A DNA stretch of 64,000 nt from Lysobacter_I brunescens (GTDB taxonomy: Bacteria; Pseudomonadota; Gammaproteobacteria; Xanthomonadales; Xanthomonadaceae). The DNA lies in contig NZ_JBHTIF010000007.1 in NCBI RefSeq assembly GCF_042677005.1, forward strand, positions 4,808-68,807. Reading direction: 5' to 3'. This document shows positions 57,881 to 64,000 of the stretch, piece by piece. The notes under the pieces were generated by a model. It did not search any database. It had not been told where the DNA came from and worked only from the letters and a program-made list of their open reading frames with translations. Position 1 is the first letter of the stretch; each line of letters opens with the position of its first letter. The position numbers and the translations under genes are program-made.

Positions 57881-59215
57881 ATGCATATGCGACTCGCGGC
57901 GCTCGCCGCGTGGGTCGTGGCGTGCGCGCTGGCGTGGCCTGTCCATGCCAGCGAGCGCCCGACTCCTGAAAAAGGGCGACTGGACGACCAGTCCCCCGGA
58001 ACATTGACCCTGGACGACGCGTTCGCTCGCGTCGCCAGTCATCGCAACAAGACCCATCCCGAGCTGCGCCTGTTCGACACACGTCGCGACCTGCTGCAGG
58101 CGGAGCGCGACCGTGCGTTGCAGCGTCCGGCTTTCGTCGCCGGCGCCACGCTGGAGAACGCCTTGGGCAGCGGCGATTCCGCCGGCCTGGGCGGCGCGGA
58201 GCTGACCCTGAGCCTGGCCTCCGTGCTGGAGCGCGGCGGCAAGCTCGACGCGCGCCGCACGCTGGCGCAGAGCCGCATCGATGCGCTCGCCGTCGAACGC
58301 GAGACCACGCGACTCGACCTGCTGGCCGAGGTCGCGCGCCGGCATCTCGCGGCCGTCGCCGCCGAGCACCAGCGCCGGATCGCCGAGCAGGACATCACCC
58401 AGCGCAGGCGCACCGTCGCCGCCGCGCGACAGCGGCTGCAGGCCGGTGCGTCGCCGGAGTCGGTGGTGTTCACCGCGCAGGCCGCTCTGGCGCGCGCCGA
58501 ACTCGAACGCGACCGCGCCGTGCAGCGCGGCATCGGTGCGCGCCAGCATCTCGCCGCGCTGTGGGGCGAACGCGATCCGCGTTTCGTCGTCTCGGGCGGC
58601 GATCCGCTGTCGCTGCCGACGATCGAACCTGCGTCCGCGCTGGCGACGATGCTCGACGGCACGCCGGAGCTGGTGCAGTTCATTGATGAACAGCGCATCC
58701 GCGAGGCCCGCCTGCAACTGGCGCGCAGCGAGGCGACGCCGGATCTCGACTGGCAGGTCGGCGTGCGCCGGTTGCAGACGGATGGCGACATCGGCCTGGT
58801 CGGCGGCGTCTCGATGGCGCTCGGCACGCGCGGTCGCGCCGAACCAAGCATCCGCGCGGCCGAGGCCGAACTCGCGTCGCTGGAGATCGAGCGCGAAGCG
58901 CGCGGCATGTCCCTGTATTCCACCCTGGCGGATGCGCGCGGTCGCTATGCCCTGGCGCAAGTCGAAGTGCGCCGCCTGCGCGACGAGGTGCTGCCGAAGC
59001 TCGCGCAGGCCGAATCCGCCGCCGAACGCGCCTACCGTGCAGGTGCGATCAGCTACCTCGAATGGGCGCAGCTGCAGTCCGAGCGCACACAGGCGCGCAG
59101 GCAGCAGCTTGACGCCGCACTCGAAGCACAGCGCGCGCTGATCGAACTGCAGCGCTTGACCGGGCAGACGCTCGTCGTCGCCCCGAATGCCAACGCACAA
59201 GGAATTTCTCCATGA
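57881..59215 (+). CDS. czcC: Outer-membrane factor of RND heavy-metal efflux (CzcC-like)
   Basis: A 444-residue TolC-family protein with a Sec signal (MHMRLAALAAWVVACALAWP). The mature part has the two OEP helix repeats; blocks such as GGAELTLSLASVLERGGKLD and RAYRAGAISYLEWAQLQSER are typical of CzcC. It forms the outer-membrane channel for CzcBA. Its stop overlaps the czcB start (ATGA at 59212-59215). Confidence 0.88.
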   Translation: MHMRLAALAAWVVACALAWPVHASERPTPEKGRLDDQSPGTLTLDDAFARVASHRNKTHPELRLFDTRRDLLQAERDRALQRPAFVAGATLENALGSGDSAGLGGAELTLSLASVLERGGKLDARRTLAQSRIDALAVERETTRLDLLAEVARRHLAAVAAEHQRRIAEQDITQRRRTVAAARQRLQAGASPESVVFTAQAALARAELERDRAVQRGIGARQHLAALWGERDPRFVVSGGDPLSLPTIEPASALATMLDGTPELVQFIDEQRIREARLQLARSEATPDLDWQVGVRRLQTDGDIGLVGGVSMALGTRGRAEPSIRAAEAELASLEIEREARGMSLYSTLADARGRYALAQVEVRRLRDEVLPKLAQAESAAERAYRAGAISYLEWAQLQSERTQARRQQLDAALEAQRALIELQRLTGQTLVVAPNANAQGISP

Positions 59216-60489
59216 CGATACGACCCCTGATGGCTGCGGTCGCGCTGGCGCTGATGCTGGCCGCCTGCGGTGGCGAAACCGGCGGACATGCCGATGAGAC
59301 CCATGCCGATGACGATCATGGACATGGACACGCAAGCCATGACGAAGGCGAAGCGCCGAAGAAGGGCGAGCACGGCGGTCGCCTGCTCGAAGCCGAGGGC
59401 CACACGGTCGAACTGGCCATCGCCGAGACCGGGCGCCCGCCGACCTACCAGGCCTGGCTGTACCGCGACGGCAAGCCCTTGCCCCCGCAGGCCGGCAGCG
59501 TCGAAGTCCGCCTGAAGCGTCTCGGCGACATCGCGGAGAGCCATGTCCTGAAGCCGCAGGCGGACGGCAGCCTGATGGCTGCGACCGTCGTCGGCGAGCC
59601 GCATTCCTTCGATGTCGAGGTGATCGCGAAGATCGGCGGCAAGTCGCTGCGCTGGGCTTACGAGAGCTACGAGGGACGCACCGTGATCCCTGCGCAGATC
59701 GCGATGGACTCGGGCATCCGCGTGGCTGCGGCCGGGCCGGGCGAGATCGCCGACCAGCACGAACTGCAGGGCCTGCTGACCACGGTCGAAGGGCGTGCCG
59801 CAAGGGTCATGGCGCGCTTCCCCGGGCCGATCCGCGCGCTGCGCGCCAACGTCGGCGACCGCGTGCGCGTCGGCCAGCCGCTGGCGACGGTGGAAAGCAA
59901 CCTCAGCCTCACGGATTACACCGTGACCGCGCCGATCTCCGGCGTCGTCATGTCGCGCGACGCCACCGTCGGCGGCGTGGCGGGCGAGGGCACGTCGCTG
60001 TTCGAAATCGCCGACCTGTCCTCGCTGTGGGTCGACGTGCACGTATTCGGCGCTGACGCGCAGCACATCCAGCCGGGCGTGCCGATCGAAGTCACGCGAC
60101 TCAGCGATGGCGCCAAGGCGGTCACGACGCTCGAGCGCGTGCTGCCCGGCACCGCGACCGCCAGCCAGAGCACGGTCGCGCGCGCGACGATCCCGAACGC
60201 CGACGGCCTATGGCGTCCCGGATCGGCGGTGAAGGCGCGGATCACCGTGGCGCGCAAGCCTGCGGCGCTGGTGGTGCCGCTGTCGGCGCTGCAGACCTTC
60301 CGCGACTGGGACGTGGTGTTCATCCGCGTCGGCGACACCTACGAGGTGCGTCCGGTCGAACTGGGTGACCGCGATGCCGAGCGCGTGGAAGTGCGATCCG
60401 GTCTGAAGGCGGGCGACCAGGTCGTGGTCGAGCAGAGCTACCTGGTCAAGGCGGACATCGAGAAATCGGGGGCGAGCCATGACCACTGA
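59212..60489 (+). CDS. czcB: Membrane fusion protein of RND heavy-metal efflux (CzcB-like)
   Basis: A 425-residue periplasmic adaptor. The N-terminus is a lipoprotein signal with Cys (MAAVALALMLAACGGE), then a His/Asp-rich stretch (HADDDHGHGHASHDEGE) likely to bind metal. The fusion-protein core follows (TAPISGVVMSRDATVGGVAG, LWVDVHVFGADAQ). It links CzcA to the outer-membrane CzcC. Its last codons overlap the czcA start by 11 bp. Confidence 0.9.
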   Translation: MTIRPLMAAVALALMLAACGGETGGHADETHADDDHGHGHASHDEGEAPKKGEHGGRLLEAEGHTVELAIAETGRPPTYQAWLYRDGKPLPPQAGSVEVRLKRLGDIAESHVLKPQADGSLMAATVVGEPHSFDVEVIAKIGGKSLRWAYESYEGRTVIPAQIAMDSGIRVAAAGPGEIADQHELQGLLTTVEGRAARVMARFPGPIRALRANVGDRVRVGQPLATVESNLSLTDYTVTAPISGVVMSRDATVGGVAGEGTSLFEIADLSSLWVDVHVFGADAQHIQPGVPIEVTRLSDGAKAVTTLERVLPGTATASQSTVARATIPNADGLWRPGSAVKARITVARKPAALVVPLSALQTFRDWDVVFIRVGDTYEVRPVELGDRDAERVEVRSGLKAGDQVVVEQSYLVKADIEKSGASHDH

Positions 60490-63400
60490 CCGACACGACG
60501 GCGCTGGGATCGGTCCGCTCGAGCGCACCATCCGCTTCGCGATCGCGCATCGCTGGGTGATGCTGGCGCTGACCGTGGCGCTGATCGCCATCGGCACGTG
60601 GAGCGCGCTGCGCCTGCCGATCGATGCGGTGCCCGACATCACCAACGTCCAGGTGCAGATCAACACGCGCGCCGACGGCTTTTCGCCGCTGGAAACCGAA
60701 CAGCGCGTGACCTTTCCGGTCGAGACCGTGATGGCCGGGTTGCCCGGTCTGGACTACACGCGCTCGATCTCGCGCTACGGCCTTTCGCAGGTCACGGTGG
60801 TGTTCAAGGACGGCACCGACCTGTATTTCGCGCGCCAGCAGGTCGCCGAACGCGTGCAGCAGGTGACATCGCAGCTTCCGGAGGGACTCGAACCCGAGCT
60901 GGGGCCGATCGCCACGGGCATGGGCGAGATCTTCATGTACACGGTCGACGCCGACCCGAAGGCGCGCAAGCCCGACGGCAGCGCGTGGACGGCCACCGAC
61001 CTGCGCACGCTGCAGGACTGGGTGATCCGCCCGCAACTGCGCAACACGCCCGGCGTGACCGAGGTCAACACGATCGGCGGCTTCGCGCGGCAGATCCACG
61101 TCACGCCCGATCCCGCGCGACTGGTCGCGCTGGGCTTCACCCTGCATGACGTGGTGCGCGCCATCGCCGCGAACAACCAGAACGTGGGCGCCGGTTACAT
61201 CGAGCGCAACGGGCAGCAGTTCCTGGTGCGCGCGCCGGGGCAGGTGGCCGATCTCGACGCGATCCGCGACATCGTCCTGGATCGCCGTGACGGCGTGCCG
61301 ATCCGGGTGCGCGATGTGGCGGCCGTGGACGAAGGCCGCGAACTGCGCAGCGGCGCGGCCACGCACGATGGTCGCGAGGCCGTGCTCGGCACGGTGTTCA
61401 TGCTGATCGGCGCGAACAGCCGCGAGGTGTCGCAGGCTGCTGCCGCGAAGCTCGAACAGGCCGGCAGGAGCCTCCCGCCCGGAGTCACCGCGACGCCGAT
61501 GTACGACCGCACTTCGCTGGTCGACCGCACCATCGCCACCGTGACCAAGAACCTGGTCGAGGGCGCGCTGCTGGTGATCGTGGTGCTGTTCCTGCTGCTC
61601 GGCAATTTCCGCGCGGCGCTGATCACCGCCGCCGTCATCCCGCTGTCGATGCTGTTCACCGTCACCGGCATGGTCCGTGGCGGCGTGTCCGGCAATCTCA
61701 TGAGCCTGGGCGCGCTGGATTTCGGCCTGATCGTCGATGGCGCGGTGATCATCATCGAGAACTGCCTGCGCCGCTTCGGTGAGCTGCAGCACGCGCTGGG
61801 CCGTGCGCTGAACGACGAGGAGCGGCTGGAAACCGCCGCGAGCGCCACCGCCGAAGTGATCCGTCCCAGTCTGTTCGGCCTCGGCATCATCACCGCGGTC
61901 TACCTGCCGATCTTCGCCCTCACCGGCGTCGAAGGCAGGATGTTCCATCCGATGGCGATCACCGTGGTGCTGGCGCTGACCGGCGCGATGCTGCTGTCGC
62001 TGACCTTCGTGCCCGCATCGGTGGCGCTGTTCTTGCGCGGCAAGGTCGAGGAGAAGGACACCAGGCTGATGCAGTGGGCGCGGCGCGCGTATGCGCCGCT
62101 GCTGTCGTGGTCGCTGTCGCATCGCAAGGCCGTCGTCGCGGGCGCGCTGGCGCTGCTGGCGTCGAGTGGCTGGCTGGCGACCCGGCTGGGTTCGGAGTTC
62201 ATCCCGAGCCTCGACGAAGGCGACATCGCGATGCACGCGCTGCGCATCCCCGGCACCAGCCTGGAGCAGGCGATCCGCATGCAGGTGTCGCTGGAAGCGC
62301 GCATCGCCCGGTTCCCGGAAGTGAAGGACGTCTTCAGCAAGCTCGGCACGGCGGAAGTGGCCACCGATCCGATGCCGCCCTCGGTCGCGGACACCTTCAT
62401 CATGCTCAGGCCGCGCGCGCAGTGGCCGGATCCGCGCAAGCCGAAGGCGCAGGTCGTCGCCGAGATCGAGGCGGCGGTGAAGCAGCTGCCCGGCAACAAC
62501 TACGAGTTCACCCAGCCGATCCAGATGCGCATGAACGAGCTGATCTCGGGCGTGCGTGCCGACGTGGCGATCAAGCTCTACGGCGACGACCTCGACACGC
62601 TCGCCGAGGTCGGCGAACGCATCGAGGCCGTGGCGAAGACCGTGCCCGGCGCGGCCGATGTGAAGCTGGAACAGGCCACCGGCCTGCCGCTGCTGACCAT
62701 CAGCGCGGACCGGCAGGCGCTGGTGCGCTACGGCCTGAACCCGGGCGTGGTGCAGGACACCGTGGCGACGGCAGTCGGCGGCGAGGTCGCGAGCCAGCTG
62801 TTCGAAGGCGATCGTCGCTTCGACATCGTGGTGCGCCTGCCGGAACGCCTCCGCCAGGATCCTGCCGCGCTTGCCGACCTGCCCATCCCGCTCGCGGCGA
62901 CCGCGCCCGGCGACGACGACAACCGCGACGAATCCAGTCGCGATGCCGCCTGGGGCGCACCGCGCACCGTGCCGCTGCGCGAGGTGGCGACGATCGAGAC
63001 CTCGCTCGGTCCGAACCAGATCAACCGCGAGGACGGCAAGCGCCGCGTGGTGGTCACCGCCAACGTGCGCGGTCGCGACCTGGGCGGTTTCGTCGGCGAG
63101 CTGCAGCGAAAGATTGATGCGGGCGTGGACGTGCCCACCGGCTACTGGATCGATTACGGCGGCAGCTTCGAGCAGCTGATTTCGGCGAGCCAGCGCCTGT
63201 CGGTCGTGGTGCCGGTCACGCTGATGCTGATCTTCGCGATGCTGTTCTGGGCCTTCGGCTCGGCGAAGGATGCCGCGATCGTGTTCAGCGGCGTACCGCT
63301 CGCGCTGACCGGCGGCGTGGTCGCGCTGACGCTGCGCGACCTGCCGTTCTCGATCTCGGCGGCGGTCGGCTTCATCGCGCTGTCCGGCGTGGCGGTGCTC

Positions 63401-63682
63401 AACGGCCTGGTGATGATTTCCTTCATCCGCAGGCTGCGCGAGCAGGGCGTGCGCCTCGACGACGCGGTGGTCGATGGCGCGCTCGGACGCCTGCGCCCGG
63501 TGCTGATGACCGCACTGGTCGCCTCGCTGGGTTTCCTGCCGATGGCGCTCAACGTCGGCGCCGGCTCGGAAGTGCAGCGCCCGCTCGCCACGGTGGTGAT
63601 CGGCGGCATTCTCTCGTCGACCCTGCTGACCCTGTTCGTGCTGCCGGTGCTGTACCGCTGGGTGCATCGGGGGCGGGCATAG
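60479..63682 (+). CDS. czcA: RND heavy-metal efflux pump CzcA
   Basis: A 1067-residue HME-RND pump with twelve transmembrane helices. The proton-relay TM4 motif is ALDFGLIVDGAVIIIENCLRR, a pattern I associate with the CzcA (Co/Zn/Cd) type. The periplasmic porter region contains PDITNVQVQINT and MYDRTSLVD. The second half repeats the architecture (AMLFWAFGSAKDAAIVFSGV, VRPVLMTALVASLGFLPMAL-like end block). The substrate (Zn, Co, Cd or Ni) cannot be fixed by sequence alone. No regulator gene is visible in the window. Confidence 0.92.
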   Translation: MTTDRHDGAGIGPLERTIRFAIAHRWVMLALTVALIAIGTWSALRLPIDAVPDITNVQVQINTRADGFSPLETEQRVTFPVETVMAGLPGLDYTRSISRYGLSQVTVVFKDGTDLYFARQQVAERVQQVTSQLPEGLEPELGPIATGMGEIFMYTVDADPKARKPDGSAWTATDLRTLQDWVIRPQLRNTPGVTEVNTIGGFARQIHVTPDPARLVALGFTLHDVVRAIAANNQNVGAGYIERNGQQFLVRAPGQVADLDAIRDIVLDRRDGVPIRVRDVAAVDEGRELRSGAATHDGREAVLGTVFMLIGANSREVSQAAAAKLEQAGRSLPPGVTATPMYDRTSLVDRTIATVTKNLVEGALLVIVVLFLLLGNFRAALITAAVIPLSMLFTVTGMVRGGVSGNLMSLGALDFGLIVDGAVIIIENCLRRFGELQHALGRALNDEERLETAASATAEVIRPSLFGLGIITAVYLPIFALTGVEGRMFHPMAITVVLALTGAMLLSLTFVPASVALFLRGKVEEKDTRLMQWARRAYAPLLSWSLSHRKAVVAGALALLASSGWLATRLGSEFIPSLDEGDIAMHALRIPGTSLEQAIRMQVSLEARIARFPEVKDVFSKLGTAEVATDPMPPSVADTFIMLRPRAQWPDPRKPKAQVVAEIEAAVKQLPGNNYEFTQPIQMRMNELISGVRADVAIKLYGDDLDTLAEVGERIEAVAKTVPGAADVKLEQATGLPLLTISADRQALVRYGLNPGVVQDTVATAVGGEVASQLFEGDRRFDIVVRLPERLRQDPAALADLPIPLAATAPGDDDNRDESSRDAAWGAPRTVPLREVATIETSLGPNQINREDGKRRVVVTANVRGRDLGGFVGELQRKIDAGVDVPTGYWIDYGGSFEQLISASQRLSVVVPVTLMLIFAMLFWAFGSAKDAAIVFSGVPLALTGGVVALTLRDLPFSISAAVGFIALSGVAVLNGLVMISFIRRLREQGVRLDDAVVDGALGRLRPVLMTALVASLGFLPMALNVGAGSEVQRPLATVVIGGILSSTLLTLFVLPVLYRWVHRGRA

Positions 63683-63766
63683 AGGCGCGCACCGATGACA
63701 GGCATCGTGTGGAGCGGATCGGAAGATCCGCTGCGGTGAGGGAGGGTCGGCTGACGGAAGCGGGGC

Positions 63767-63785
63767 AGCGGGTCTTCGACCCGCT
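63767..63785. terminator. Stem-loop after czcA
   Basis: An 8-bp stem AGCGGGTC/GACCCGCT with a TTC loop, between convergent czcA and the gene at the right edge. Confidence 0.55.
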
Positions 63786-63802
63786 CTACGATGGTGTCGT
63801 AG

Positions 63803-63831
63803 CCCGGGTCCGCGCGCAGCGCGTACCCGGG
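63803..63831. repeat. Palindromic intergenic element
   Basis: CCCGGGT...ACCCGGG arms around a GC-rich 15-nt centre (CCGCGCGCAGCGCGT), preceded by GTAG. It resembles the GTAGCCCGGGT-type repeats common in Xanthomonadaceae intergenic regions. Only one copy is in this window. Confidence 0.55.
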
Positions 63832-63879
63832 ATCATGCGCCGAGTCGCGAAGACCCGGCCGTAACATCGAATCGAACGA

Positions 63880-64000
63880 TCAGCGATTGAACCCGCCGCC
63901 ACCGCCGCCGCGTGGGCCGCGGTTGCCGCCGGGACGCGGGCCTGCCGGGCGCGGACCACCCGGACGGGCGCCGCCGGGCTTCGCGCCAGCGGGGCGCGGG
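63880..64000 (-). CDS. C-terminal tail of a Gly/Arg/Pro-rich protein (runs off window)
   Basis: Only the last 40 codons are visible: a Gly/Pro/Arg-rich low-complexity tail (AGAKPGGARPGGPRPAG, then NRGPRGGGGGGFNR). Such tails are typical of DEAD-box RNA helicases of the RhlE type and of some RNA-binding proteins. The catalytic part lies outside the window, so the family is an inference. Confidence 0.5.
   Translation of the reverse strand, partial: PRPAGAKPGGARPGGPRPAGPRPGGNRGPRGGGGGGFNR

Noticed and set aside
60446..63667. 1073-residue ORF antisense to czcA
   Set aside because: It is the mirror of czcA's GC-rich codon pattern, made of Arg/His/Gln/Ala-rich sequence with no domain, while the sense frame has clear RND motifs.
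1..64000. Insertion sequences, prophage or integrative elements
   Set aside because: No transposase, integrase, phage structural gene or target-site duplication was recognised; repeats found are short palindromes.

Overview
The window is about 64 kb of high-GC bacterial chromosome with dense, mostly leftward-transcribed operons. Gene content points to a gammaproteobacterium of the Xanthomonadales (Xanthomonadaceae/Lysobacteraceae, somewhere near Lysobacter, Luteimonas or Xanthomonas). The evidence is the complete ccmABCDEFGHI cluster, Bpt leucyltransferase, paired pirins, DUF3293 proteins, two secreted M35 metallopeptidases, a MetX acyltransferase, and several palindromic intergenic repeat families typical of that order. 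The species cannot be named from the sequence alone. I see no prophage, transposase, CRISPR array or integron; this is core and semi-core chromosome.

Layout. 1-5.4 kb: end of a GAF-type signalling protein, an endonuclease/exonuclease/phosphatase (EEP) protein, bpt, and two tandem sigma-70-type regulators fused to membrane domains. 5.5-13.4 kb: a secreted EF-hand repeat protein, tesB, a pirin, an AmpD-like amidase, a MOSC protein, a small esterase and rlmKL, separated by three palindromic repeat clusters. 13.6-21.8 kb: a leftward block in which an ECF sigma factor and RskA-type anti-sigma factor lie upstream of seven tightly packed genes for membrane fatty-acid modification (desaturase, FAD oxidoreductase, DUF1365, two cyclopropane-synthase-like methyltransferases, DUF2878, lipocalin). 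22-29.2 kb: M13 peptidase, MscS channel, DUF456 protein and a duplicated M35 metalloendopeptidase. 29.4-34.7 kb: a small c-type cytochrome-like protein, tcdA, a second pirin, aqpZ flanked by two paralogous secreted proteins, and a CcsA-like membrane protein.

34.8-38.6 kb is the translation/secretion block ffh, rpsP-rimM-trmD-rplS; ffh, rpsP and rplS each follow a TATAAT box. 38.7-43.8 kb holds a DUF3667 protein, a patatin-like lipoprotein, a tRNA-Leu(CAA), a cysteine dioxygenase with the Cys-Tyr cofactor pair, a very small basic ORF and metX. 43.9-53.2 kb runs leftward: two DUF3293 paralogs, ccmABCDEFGHI and a membrane EEP protein; the ccmH N-terminus is partly encoded by a palindromic repeat pair. 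53.3-57.3 kb: an aminotransferase/omega-amidase pair and a three-gene unit led by a geranylgeranyl-reductase-like flavoprotein. 57.4-63.7 kb: a rightward heavy-metal efflux operon (His-rich secreted protein, CzcC, CzcB, CzcA). The last 121 bases are the Gly/Arg/Pro-rich tail of a truncated gene.

Most operons are translationally coupled by ATGA or TGATG overlaps, which fixes many start codons. The most interesting locus is the sigma/RskA-linked lipid-modification operon, which resembles stress-induced cyclopropane or furan fatty-acid gene sets. Next are the repeat pair domesticated inside ccmH and the tandem membrane-fused sigma factors.
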